A stretch of 64,000 nt of DNA, taken from contig NZ_BAJR01000001.1 in the NCBI RefSeq assembly GCF_000613805.1, forward strand, positions 186,001 through 250,000. The letters run 5' to 3'. Shown here one piece after another: positions 46,664 through 55,352 of the stretch. The notes beneath the pieces are model-generated. The model made no database searches and was not told where the DNA came from. It saw nothing but the letters and a program-made list of their open reading frames with translations. Every line of letters begins with the position of its first letter. The first letter of the stretch is position 1. The DNA is from Phocaeicola paurosaccharolyticus JCM 15092. Lineage in GTDB: Bacteria > Bacteroidota > Bacteroidia > Bacteroidales > Bacteroidaceae. The translations under genes were made by a program, and so were the position numbers.

Positions 46664-47413
46664 TTATCTTCTTCTCAGTCTCTTGTAATATAGATTTGCT
46701 TCAGTTAGTCCGAAGTTACGTGGATTTGTAAAGATAATCTTCGCTGCCAAGATTCTATATACGTATCTGTTTGTCTCTTCCACTAAGTCTAAGTCAATTG
46801 CATCTGATACTCCCTGTCTAGACAGTTCATAGTTTATTCTTGCCTGCCCTATGTTATAAGATTGCGCTGCAGCAACCCAATCTCCGAACTTACTGTATGC
46901 ATCTTTCAGGTATCTGCAGGCAGCATATGTAGCTTTGTCAATGTGATAGCGTTCATCTATCCTTCCATCCACACGCAAGCCATACTGTATAGCAGTACCT
47001 CTCATAAATTGCCAAAGTCCGGTGGCACCAACCTGTGATCGTGCAAACTGGTCCATGCCACTCTCTATCACCATCAAATATTTAAAGTCATCGGGTACAT
47101 TGCAACGTTCCAGTATCTCCTCTACTATAGGGAAGAAGTAGTTGGCTCTCTGAATTAATGTAGATGAATATGGAGTTAATGATCTCATCTCTCTCTGAAG
47201 TTTTCTCTGTCTTTCACGAGTCGATAGATCTATCTTTTGATTGCAAAATCTTACAATGTTATGCTCAATCAGAGAATCTATCTCAATAACCAATTTTTGG
47301 TCTAGAACTCTCTTTTCCTCAGGTAATGGAAGTAAGGGAAGAGGATCCGGATCTTGCGCTCTAGCAATAGTAAAGGCTATGCAATAGAATAAAAGAGTAA
47401 ATAGATATCTCAT
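46664..47413 (-). CDS. lytic transglycosylase (SLT/MltD-like), short form
   Basis: This is a 249-aa exported protein with a signal peptide (RYLFTLLFYCIAFTIARA) and one SLT domain. The catalytic Glu is in LMVIESGMDQFARS, followed by GATGLWQFM and the later AAQSYNIGQARINY. It cleaves peptidoglycan glycan strands to anhydromuropeptides. No LysM domain is present, and the protein ends in RLRRR soon after the domain, so it is shorter than many MltD relatives. I see no frame break after the stop. A -7 element TACCTTTG on the minus strand lies at 47441-47448. Confidence 0.9.
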   Translation of the reverse strand: MRYLFTLLFYCIAFTIARAQDPDPLPLLPLPEEKRVLDQKLVIEIDSLIEHNIVRFCNQKIDLSTRERQRKLQREMRSLTPYSSTLIQRANYFFPIVEEILERCNVPDDFKYLMVIESGMDQFARSQVGATGLWQFMRGTAIQYGLRVDGRIDERYHIDKATYAACRYLKDAYSKFGDWVAAAQSYNIGQARINYELSRQGVSDAIDLDLVEETNRYVYRILAAKIIFTNPRNFGLTEANLYYKRLRRR

Positions 47414-47440
47414 TTTAAAGCCTAGTTGTTATAATTGCTG

Positions 47441-47448
47441 CAAAGGTA
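47441..47448 (-). promoter_or_regulatory. -7 element of the lytic transglycosylase gene
   Basis: TACCTTTG on the minus strand matches TAnnTTTG and lies 28 bases before the ATG. Confidence 0.5.
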
Positions 47449-47601
47449 GTCATTGTTTTGATATGATGAATATTTATCTGTAATAAAGTAGACTGCAATA
47501 TATTATGTTAATAATTTCTCTAATTATCACATTTACATATTGCTATTCGTAATTATTAATAATTGGAAGTGAAAAGAAAGAGATAATTTCTCCTTTTTTT
47601 G

Positions 47602-47609
47602 TAACTTTG
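47602..47609 (+). promoter_or_regulatory. -7 element of gpmI
   Basis: TAACTTTG matches TAnnTTTG exactly and lies 37 bases before the gpmI ATG. The rest of the 232-base divergent gap is AT-rich. Confidence 0.55.
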
Positions 47610-47645
47610 CGCAATAAATAAAGAAACAATTAAAACAATAAAAAT

Positions 47646-49160
47646 ATGGCTAAGAAAGCTCTTTTAATGATTCTTGATGGCTGGGGAATAGGCGATCATG
47701 GAAAAGATGATGTAATCTTCAATACTCCGACTCCATATTGGGACTATCTTATAGAGAATTATCCAAATTCTCAGCTTCAGGCTAGTGGAGAAAATGTAGG
47801 TTTGCCTGATGGTCAGATGGGTAACTCAGAGGTAGGCCACCTTAATATAGGTGCCGGTCGTGTTGTTTATCAGGATCTTGTTAAGATTAACCGCGCTTGT
47901 GCTGATAACAGCATTATGCAGAACCCTGAGATTGTTTCAGCTTTCGATTATGCAAAGAAGAACAATAAGAATATCCATTTCATGGGATTGACATCTAATG
48001 GTGGTGTTCATAGTTCACTTGATCACCTGTTCAAGTTGTGTGATATCTCTAAGGAGTATGGTTTGGAAAATACTTTCATCCATTGTTTCATGGATGGTCG
48101 TGATACAGACCCTAAGAGCGGTAAAGGCTTTATAGAAGAGGTTGATGCACACTGCAAGAAGAGCGCTGGTAAGATAGCATCAATCATCGGCCGTTACTAT
48201 GCAATGGACCGTGACAAACGTTGGGAACGTGTGAAAGAGGGTTACGAACTTTTGGTAAATGGTGTAGGAAAGAAAGCTGATAATATGGTTCAGGCTATGC
48301 AGGAGTCATATGATGAGGGTGTTACTGATGAGTTTATCAAACCTATCGTTAATGCTGCTTTCGACGGAACTATTAAAGAGGGTGATGTAGTTATCTTCTT
48401 CAACTACCGTAATGACCGTGCAAAAGAACTTACTGTAGTTCTTACTCAGGAAGACAAACCAGATTTCGGAATGCATATTGTTCCTAATCTTCAGTTCTAC
48501 TGCATGACTCCATACGATGCTTCATTCAAGGGAGTTCATATCATCTTCAATAAGGAGAACGTACAGAATACACTTGGTGAGTATCTTGCAAACCAGAAAA
48601 AGACTCAGCTTCATATAGCAGAGACAGAGAAATATGCTCACGTAACATTCTTCTTCAATGGTGGCCGTGAGACTCCATTCGAAGGTGAGGAACGTATACT
48701 TGTTGCTTCTCCAAAAGTAGCTACTTACGACCTTAAACCGGAGATGAGTGCTTATGAGGTTAAAGAGAAACTTGTAGATGCAATCAACTCAGAGAAGTTT
48801 GACTTTATTGTAGTAAACTTCGCTAATGGTGATATGGTTGGTCATACTGGTATATACAGTGCTATCGAGAAGGCAGTTAAGGCTGTTGATGAGTGCGTGA
48901 AAGATACTGTTGAGGCTGCTAAGAAGAATGATTATGAGGTAATCATCATAGCTGACCACGGTAATGCTGATCATGCTCTTAATGCTGATGGTACTCCTAA
49001 TACTGCTCACTCTCTTAATCCTGTTCCATGTGTTTACGTAACAGAGAACAAGGATGCAAAGGTTGTAAATGGTATTCTTGCTGATGTAGCTCCTACATTG
49101 CTTACCATCATGGGACTTGAAGTTCCTAAAGATATGACTGGTAATGTACTTATTAAGTAA
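47646..49160 (+). CDS. gpmI: 2,3-bisphosphoglycerate-independent phosphoglycerate mutase
   Basis: This 504-aa glycolytic enzyme interconverts 3- and 2-phosphoglycerate using two manganese ions. It has the alkaline phosphatase fold: [13 protein letters not shown] with metal-binding Asp11, the phosphoserine Ser61 in [28 protein letters not shown] with its His, [21 protein letters not shown], and the C-terminal metal motif [10 protein letters not shown]. Length is standard. Codon use is biased toward the preferred set, as expected of a highly expressed gene. It is followed by a strong terminator and an unusual repeat cluster. Confidence 0.97.
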   Translation: MAKKALLMILDGWGIGDHGKDDVIFNTPTPYWDYLIENYPNSQLQASGENVGLPDGQMGNSEVGHLNIGAGRVVYQDLVKINRACADNSIMQNPEIVSAFDYAKKNNKNIHFMGLTSNGGVHSSLDHLFKLCDISKEYGLENTFIHCFMDGRDTDPKSGKGFIEEVDAHCKKSAGKIASIIGRYYAMDRDKRWERVKEGYELLVNGVGKKADNMVQAMQESYDEGVTDEFIKPIVNAAFDGTIKEGDVVIFFNYRNDRAKELTVVLTQEDKPDFGMHIVPNLQFYCMTPYDASFKGVHIIFNKENVQNTLGEYLANQKKTQLHIAETEKYAHVTFFFNGGRETPFEGEERILVASPKVATYDLKPEMSAYEVKEKLVDAINSEKFDFIVVNFANGDMVGHTGIYSAIEKAVKAVDECVKDTVEAAKKNDYEVIIIADHGNADHALNADGTPNTAHSLNPVPCVYVTENKDAKVVNGILADVAPTLLTIMGLEVPKDMTGNVLIK

Positions 49161-49180
49161 TATCAAATTATGATATATTG

Positions 49181-49213
49181 AGATGGGAACTTTATAAGTT
49201 CCCATCTTTTTTT
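49181..49213 (+). terminator. intrinsic terminator after gpmI
   Basis: GATGGGAACTT and AAGTTCCCATC pair perfectly around TAT and are followed by seven T (49207-49213). Confidence 0.9.
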
Positions 49214-49229
49214 GTCTTTATCTGTTCTG

Positions 49230-49294
49230 TTTTATTATCCTAAGCTTTAGGATAATAAAATATAAGCTTAGGATATTAATCCTAAGCCTTAGGA
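49230..49294. repeat. nested inverted-repeat cluster with CCTAAG/CTTAGG motifs
   Basis: The first hairpin has perfect 14-base arms (49230-49243 and 49247-49260) around GCT. Next to it CTTAGGAT-ATTA-ATCCTAAG forms a second palindrome, and ATCCTAAGCCTTAGGA overlaps as a third. The shared core is TCCTAAGCYTTAGGA. No T run follows, so it is not a second terminator. It lies between gpmI and the DUF3109 promoter. Confidence 0.7.
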
Positions 49295-49414
49295 CAAAGA
49301 AAATTTCTTTTTTATTGATAAAACAGTCGTCAGAGAGTTAAATTTTGAGTCGTTCTCTTCAGGATAATTATAGACAATTGTCTTTTCATTCAGATATGAT
49401 AACCTACTTTTTTG

Positions 49415-49422
49415 TACTTTTG
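49415..49422 (+). promoter_or_regulatory. -7 element of the DUF3109 gene
   Basis: TACTTTTG matches TAnnTTTG and lies 23 bases before the ATG at 49446. Confidence 0.5.
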
Positions 49423-49445
49423 CCGACATAATAAAGAGCGCAGTT

Positions 49446-50026
49446 ATGATTCAGATAGATGATGTAGTTATTTCACTTGATGTCTTCAGAGAAAAATTTC
49501 TTTGTAATCTTGATGCATGCAAAGGAGAGTGTTGTATAGAGGGTGATGCAGGAGCTCCTGTAGAGATGGATGAAGTCGAGAAACTTGAAGAGGTTCTTCC
49601 TGTAATTTGGGATGATCTATCGGAGCAAGCCAAAGAGGTTATCGATAAGCAGGGTGTGGTCTACACAGACAGGATGGTGATCTTGTAACATCTATTGTAA
49701 ACAACAAGGACTGCGTATTTACTTACTATGATGAGAAAGGTTACTGCTTCTGTGCAATTGAAAAGGCTTACCGTTCCGGAAAGACAAAGTTTTATAAACC
49801 TATATCATGTCACCTTTATCCTATACGTATAGGTAATTATGGGCCATACAAAGCTGTAAACTATCACAGATGGGACGTATGCAAGGCAGCAGAGTTACTC
49901 GGACAGAAAGAGAATCTCCCTGTATACAAATTCCTTAAGGAGCCTCTGGTAAGAAAATTCGGTGAGGAGTGGTACAAAGAGATGGAGATAGCTGCTGAGG
50001 AACTGAAAAACCGTGGGCTAATTTAA
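49446..50026 (+). CDS. DUF3109 cysteine-rich protein (frameshifted by one missing base)
   Basis: The N-terminus contains CNLDACKGECC, and the first frame stops at 49688. Adding one C near 49670 (GACAG to GACCAG) restores VVYTDQDGDLVTSIV and continues through GYCFCAIEKAY, ISCHLYPIRI and KFLKEPLVRKFGEEWYKEM to the stop at 50024, for 193 aa. The cysteine spacing is like that of DUF3109 proteins, related to zinc or iron-sulfur binding YkgJ-like domains. The biochemical function is unknown. The continuous conserved protein across the break argues that the frameshift is an error. Confidence 0.85.
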
Positions 50027-50043
50027 TAACCATATATAAAATC

Positions 50044-50085
50044 AGAGCCCGGAACAAGGAGTTTTATCTCTATGTTCCGGGCTCT
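50044..50085 (+). terminator. terminator between DUF3109 and the Sus locus
   Basis: AGAGCCCGGAACA and TGTTCCGGGCTCT form a perfect 13-bp stem around a 16-base loop, with TTTACTT after it on the plus strand and GATTTTATA on the minus strand. It can serve both convergent transcripts. Confidence 0.75.
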
Positions 50086-50125
50086 TTACTTGACTCGTTT
50101 TTCTCTCTCTTAATGATTTATATTA

Positions 50126-52444
50126 TTATAGTCGTGTATATACTATGTATCCATTGCCTGGAACACTCAAAGTACTAGGCACATTCTCATTAACTCCCTT
50201 CATATAGTTATACCACTCTCCGCTAACTGATGGGAATGTGATGTTTACACTATTCTCTGTGAAGTTTCCAACGACTACTATCTCTTTCCCAAAGGTGCTC
50301 TTTATCACTAATGAGCGACCGTTATTCCAGTCAGAAACTCCAACATGCATCTCTACTATAGCTGATGCCGAGAAGAGTTCAGGGTAGTCGTTTCTTAACT
50401 TAAGCAGTTTGGCATATGTATCATGCAGGTTCTTTCTTGATGTAACATCTAGATAGTCCCACTTCACAGGTTTAGGGTCTGTTCTATAGTTTTCACTCTC
50501 AGATGTGCCACTCTCATTGCTGTTGATACTATAGTCATAGCCCAACTCTCCAAACTCCCAAATCATCTTTGGTCCTGGAACAGTAAGGAAGAAAGCAGTA
50601 TTAGCACATAACTGGTTCATAGATACATCGAGTGAGTTCTTGATATATGTTGCTCCCCATTTTTTCTGCTTATATGCCATTCTCTCTTCATCATGACTCT
50701 CCATATAGCCTACCCAGTATGGATCTTTCTGATATAGCCACTCAAAGCTGCTGTTCTCACTGTAACCCATTGCACTCTGACAGAAGGCATTGTTTGTATT
50801 CCTCCACATATGCATTTTAAGGCTTGCCAATTCATTTTCCTCTTTGGTATCACAAAAATGTTCAAGGATTACGAAAGCGTTCGGATTAGCTGCTTTAATT
50901 GCGCTATTGTAATCGCTAATGATATTTACTCTTGAAGCATCATAATTTTGGGCAGTCTCTGTTGTTGAGGCTGTCTGAGTCAATCCTTTTGAGAGGTCGA
51001 AACGGAAACCATCTATCTTGAACTCGTCAATAAGGAACTTAAGGTTACGTTTGAAAAACTTACGTACCAACGGACTGTCATGATTAAAGTCATGGAACAC
51101 ACTGTATGGATGTGGTGCAGTCACGTTGAAATACGGATTGTTATCAGCAGTAAGGTTGTTGTTGCTATCCCAATATAATTTTGCGAAAGGCATATTTCCG
51201 GTAGCATGATTGTAAACTATATCCAGAATAACAGCAATATCCTGTTTATGACATTCATCGATAAATGTACGGAACATTGCCTTTGTACCATAAGCCTTGT
51301 CGAGAGCAAAGTAGAAACATGGATTATATCCCCAGCTGTTGTTACCATCGAACTCCTGTACAGGCATAAGCTCTATAGCATTTATTCCAAGTGACTTAAG
51401 GTAGCTCAGCTTGTCGATCACAGCAGAAATATTTCTTGCTGTTGTGAAATCGCGAATGTTGAGTTCGTAAATAACCAGTTTGTCAGGGTTGTTGATCTTG
51501 AAATTATTTACAGACCATGTAAAGCTCTCTTTATTAATCTTGAATGTTGATGCAATGCCTTTTGCTCCTTCAGGGTAAGTCTTATTCTGATTGTAGGTAG
51601 CATCATTTATATATTTGTCATTGTCAGGGTCAAGGATCTTCTCTGAATATGCGTCGGCAAGTCGTACAGTATTTCCATCTTTTGTTCCAAGATAATATTG
51701 GAAAGCGTACTCTTTCTGGCTATCAAGACCTGTCAGTGTTATCCACCAGCATCCTGCATTTTCATCTCTGTTCATCTGTGACTTGCTGTCATTGGCGAGA
51801 GTCCAATTATTGAAATCTCCGACAACGTGAGCAAAGTCTTTATGATTGCCGTTCTTGTCTTTATCGTATAGAACAAGAGTTACTGTAGAGTTGTCGACAA
51901 TGTTTATACCCTCAATAACACCGGTTGGCAGGGGAGCATTCTTTATAGCAGCAGGTACAAAACTTTTATATTTTGAGTCGGTGACATTGATGAAGTACTC
52001 GTTTGTCAGTCCTTTCTTTGTTCCATCTTGACTTCTTACTACTATACCTATCTTGTTAACAGGTGTGACTCCTGAGTTGAACCAATTTCTTATTGATGAT
52101 GATAGAGTTAGCGACCAGATATTATCTTGACTTTTTACCATCTTACACTTCTCTATGTTCTGGTCCCAAGCGGCAGGTACATATTCCCACGTACCTTCAT
52201 TTACAATGCCAATATGTGCATAAACATCTCCTGTGTAGTTATATAGCTGACTTGTTTGATCAGCTTTGAAGGTTATGGTTAGTGGTTTGTCGGCATCAGC
52301 AACTTCAAGATCAGTACTTATACCATTCTTGATTATCGGCTTTACAACATATGGCTCATCATTGTTACTTGAGGAGCAACTGCTGAAAAGAGGAATCAGA
52401 ATCATCAGATTCCATAGGAAATATAGATTTTTCTTTGTTATCAT
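50126..52444 (-). CDS. surface alpha-amylase family lipoprotein (GH13)
   Basis: From ATG 52444 this is a 772-aa lipoprotein (lipobox region PLFSSC, Cys23). Domains: an N-terminal starch-binding-like beta domain (about 40-155), a CBM48-like E-set domain (about 185-275) with VVGDFNNW, and a GH13 barrel (about 320 on). The GH13 motifs are DIVYNH, GFRFDLSKG with nucleophile Asp483, VILEHF with acid/base Glu528, and ESHDEER with Asp585. It likely cuts starch on the cell surface. It takes the last position of the sus operon where SusG normally lies, but the two N-terminal beta domains differ from SusG, which has a CBM58 inserted in the barrel. An ATG 27 bases upstream adds nine residues before the signal. 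Confidence 0.9.
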   Translation of the reverse strand: MITKKNLYFLWNLMILIPLFSSCSSSNNDEPYVVKPIIKNGISTDLEVADADKPLTITFKADQTSQLYNYTGDVYAHIGIVNEGTWEYVPAAWDQNIEKCKMVKSQDNIWSLTLSSSIRNWFNSGVTPVNKIGIVVRSQDGTKKGLTNEYFINVTDSKYKSFVPAAIKNAPLPTGVIEGINIVDNSTVTLVLYDKDKNGNHKDFAHVVGDFNNWTLANDSKSQMNRDENAGCWWITLTGLDSQKEYAFQYYLGTKDGNTVRLADAYSEKILDPDNDKYINDATYNQNKTYPEGAKGIASTFKINKESFTWSVNNFKINNPDKLVIYELNIRDFTTARNISAVIDKLSYLKSLGINAIELMPVQEFDGNNSWGYNPCFYFALDKAYGTKAMFRTFIDECHKQDIAVILDIVYNHATGNMPFAKLYWDSNNNLTADNNPYFNVTAPHPYSVFHDFNHDSPLVRKFFKRNLKFLIDEFKIDGFRFDLSKGLTQTASTTETAQNYDASRVNIISDYNSAIKAANPNAFVILEHFCDTKEENELASLKMHMWRNTNNAFCQSAMGYSENSSFEWLYQKDPYWVGYMESHDEERMAYKQKKWGATYIKNSLDVSMNQLCANTAFFLTVPGPKMIWEFGELGYDYSINSNESGTSESENYRTDPKPVKWDYLDVTSRKNLHDTYAKLLKLRNDYPELFSASAIVEMHVGVSDWNNGRSLVIKSTFGKEIVVVGNFTENSVNITFPSVSGEWYNYMKGVNENVPSTLSVPGNGYIVYTRL

Positions 52445-52521
52445 AAAATGATTAATTATAAAAGAGGCCATAACAAGATATTGTCAATCTTGAAATGACC
52501 TCTTTACTATTCATTCATCAG

Positions 52522-53693
52522 TTATTTCTTTTGAGCTGTCTTAAGCGGCATGATTATATATTCACCGGTAAGGTCATTGAACTCAATGAAATATTCTCCG
52601 CCTTTTTCAATAGATATATTTCCACTACCACCGCTATTTTCTGCTTTGCCGAATGGAATTTCACCGGTTCCCCAGTTACCACCACCTTTACTTGCATCAT
52701 CCCAGGAGTCGTTGGCACGGAACTTCATAGCTTTACCACCGATAAGTTCAACCTTCTTGAGAACCATAAGTGTTCCTGTCCTGCAACAAGTTCCATAGGA
52801 GTTGAAGCGCCCCATCCAGCAGGAGTAGCATCACCAATGATACCTACAGTGTTGAACTTGGTTGCTCCAGATGCGTCGTATGGAGTACAAGTGTACTTGT
52901 TTGTAGTGAAGTCTACAGCAAATGTATAGTATCCTGCAGCAGCAAATATGTAGTTACCACCCTCGTTCTTAGTGTTGAAGTCACCTGAAGCTCCTGAACT
53001 TGCAAAAGCACCGGCTGTATTCCAGTCACCCGGCATAGTGATAAGTTTGATTTCATTAGCCTGGAAATATCCTGTGTACGAATATATCTTCTCCTTCATA
53101 TTATTGTTTGTTGAGAAGAATGGCTGAAGGTCAGCACCGATGTTTGCAGGGTCATTTCCCCAACCTACAAGAGCAGCACCTACAATGTAGTAAGCAGCTT
53201 TCATTGGAGTCTCAGCAATATAAGGAGTGAAAGTAACATCTTGTATGTTTGAATACAACACCTTCTGTACAGGAGCGTTGAAATCAATTGATGTGATTTG
53301 AGTCATAAGTCGCATGCTAAGTGTCACAGGTTTCATCTTTAATGTATAGTTCATACCTGCACTGTTAAGCATTTTAGCAGTAAGGATAAGCTGATTTGTA
53401 GATGAACTTCCAATTTCTATAGGTTTGCTGAAGTCGCCTCCGGCTGTATCTGCCTGTAGAACATATTTCACAGGAGCACTATAGCCATAGTCTGCTTTGT
53501 CCCATAGAACATAACCAAGGTTACTGTTCATATCGGTATTTTCAGTAAAGATCTCATTTTCCGGCAATATTGCTTTCAGAACAGGAGAAACAAAGCTCTC
53601 TTCTGGCGCAATAATAAGATCTGGATCATCGCTACAACTCATAAGACCTGATAAGGTGAGCAATGAGAATAGGAGTATATTAATTTTTTTCAT
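52522..53693 (-). CDS. susE: SusE/SusF-type starch-binding lipoprotein (frameshifted)
   Basis: A lipoprotein signal with lipobox LMSC is followed by acidic residues (SCSDDPD), a Bacteroidetes surface-export pattern. An N-terminal SusE-like Ig domain (about 30-130) is followed by two starch-binding domains; AYYIVGAALVGWG and VGIIGDATPAGWG mark the start of each. The first frame stops at 52725. Adding one C on the plus strand near 52775 restores GQGTLMVLKKVELIGGKAM and the end GEYIIMPLKTAQKK. Joined length is 390 aa, close to SusE (387 aa in B. thetaiotaomicron, from memory) and shorter than SusF. It holds starch at the cell surface without enzymatic activity. Confidence 0.85.
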
Positions 53694-53718
53694 ATTATAT
53701 CATTTTAAAGTTCAGAGA

Positions 53719-55341
53719 TTAATAACCTGGATTCTGTGTTAAATTAGAGTTTGAACCAACTTCATCTGCAGGAAGAGGGAATATGTTAAAGAAGCTCTCT
53801 ACAGAGCGACCAGCTTGTGTGTTACCTTTCCATGTCCATATGTAGTTATCTCCTGTAAACTTATTGTATCTTACAAGGTCAGTACGACGTTGAGCCTCGA
53901 AGAAGAACTCACGACCCTTTTCATCAAGTAAGAAGTCAAGTGTAAGATCATCTGCAGTAATAGCTGATGAGCTATCATTATTGTAAGCTCTCAATCTAAG
54001 ATCATTGATATATTGAACAGCCTGAGCTTTAGAACCTCCGGTACCACCACGAAGTACAGCTTCTGCATAAGTAAGGTATACTTCACCAAGACGGAATAGA
54101 GGGAAGTCTACCCATACAAGATTTGAAGCAGGATTTGTACCATCGCTGTTCTTATTTACATACTTAACTATAGGAGTACCATTACCTGGGTATATAGATG
54201 GGTTTACAATTTCCTGATTCTCAGTCTTGTCTGTTCTTACCATGCTCATACGGCTGTCTTTATCAGAATTAGCCTCTTTCTTGAATGTATTAACAAGAGA
54301 TATCTTAGCTCTGTTACCTTGCCATGCATCCTGTGCATTGATCTCACCCTTCATAGAAGATGGAACTGTTGAGCAGATAAGGAATGTCATACCACCCCAA
54401 GTTTGGTTATCTGCACCTTCATATCTGATAGGGAAGATAATCTCCTTAGATTTGTAGTTATCAGCTTTGAACAGGTTAGCATAAACAGGCTCAAGTTTGA
54501 ATCCTGCATTGATGACCTTATTACAATATGTGATAGCTTCTGTATACTTAGGAGCCTTGATGTAAACCTCTGCATTAAGATATAGCCTTGATAGTAGAGT
54601 CCAAACAGCAGCCTTAGTGGCGCGTCCATACTCTGTTGTGCTAAAGCCTACAGTTGGATTTAGCATATCGCTCTCTATGGCAAGAAGTTCACTCTCTATG
54701 TAGTTGAATATGTTCTGTGCACTCTCCTGTGATGGATATGAACCGATAGCGCTCTCTTCGTTTACGAATGGAACATTTCTGAACATATCAAGAAGATAGT
54801 AGTATGCAAGTGCACGATGGAAACGTGCTTCTGCTCTATACTGTTTGATGATAGCTTTATCGCTGTCGCTTACATTACGACTAGCCAACTCTCCATCTGT
54901 AGTCTGACGAAGGAATGCATTTGACAACTGTACCTGATACAGAAATCTGTAGTAAAGACCTTTTATGAATACATTACCTGAGCTCCATGTCATTGTGTTC
55001 AAGTCGTTCACGCCGGCATCACCCCAGCAGCAATGTGCCTCATCAGAAGTAAGTTCCTGAAGATTCCAAAGTCCTCTAAGGAAAGATGCTTGGCTACCGC
55101 CGTCAACACCTGCTATATCCTGATCTCCTTCACCTCCGCTGTTACCTCCGATAGCAAGACCTGAGTAGATCTTAGCCAAAGAGCTTGTATATACATCGAG
55201 GTTTTCAGAAAAGACCTTATCACTTGTAGTCTCTGTACTTGCCAATGGAACTGTGTCCAAATCATTCACACAAGAGGTTACAGAGAATAGCAACCCTGCC
55301 CCGAAAGCAGATGATAATATTATTTTTTTATATGTTTTCAT
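53719..55341 (-). CDS. susD: SusD-like starch-binding lipoprotein
   Basis: This 540-aa surface lipoprotein (lipobox VTSC) caps SusC and binds starch helices. Typical segments are the N-terminal LDTVPLASTETTSDKVF, EARFHRALAYYYLLDMFRNVPFV with the TPR-like helices, and the C-terminal LAYEKGREFFFEAQRRTDLVRY-type region (here LDEKGREFFFEAQRRTDLVR) with FPLPADEVGSNSNLTQNPGY at the end. The family match is SusD/RagB. It starts 12 bases after the susC stop, as in canonical SusCD pairs. Starch as ligand is inferred from the neighbouring amylases and GH97 enzyme. Confidence 0.94.
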   Translation of the reverse strand: MKTYKKIILSSAFGAGLLFSVTSCVNDLDTVPLASTETTSDKVFSENLDVYTSSLAKIYSGLAIGGNSGGEGDQDIAGVDGGSQASFLRGLWNLQELTSDEAHCCWGDAGVNDLNTMTWSSGNVFIKGLYYRFLYQVQLSNAFLRQTTDGELASRNVSDSDKAIIKQYRAEARFHRALAYYYLLDMFRNVPFVNEESAIGSYPSQESAQNIFNYIESELLAIESDMLNPTVGFSTTEYGRATKAAVWTLLSRLYLNAEVYIKAPKYTEAITYCNKVINAGFKLEPVYANLFKADNYKSKEIIFPIRYEGADNQTWGGMTFLICSTVPSSMKGEINAQDAWQGNRAKISLVNTFKKEANSDKDSRMSMVRTDKTENQEIVNPSIYPGNGTPIVKYVNKNSDGTNPASNLVWVDFPLFRLGEVYLTYAEAVLRGGTGGSKAQAVQYINDLRLRAYNNDSSSAITADDLTLDFLLDEKGREFFFEAQRRTDLVRYNKFTGDNYIWTWKGNTQAGRSVESFFNIFPLPADEVGSNSNLTQNPGY

Positions 55342-55352
55342 GATACTGCAAT

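Noticed and set aside
46664-47413. Truncated lytic transglycosylase pseudogene
   Set aside because: The protein is short, but the SLT domain is complete and no continuation is visible in other frames after the stop.
52522-52815. Separate small gene downstream of susE
   Set aside because: It is the C-terminal end of susE in the shifted frame; one added base joins both parts into a 390-aa SusE-length protein.
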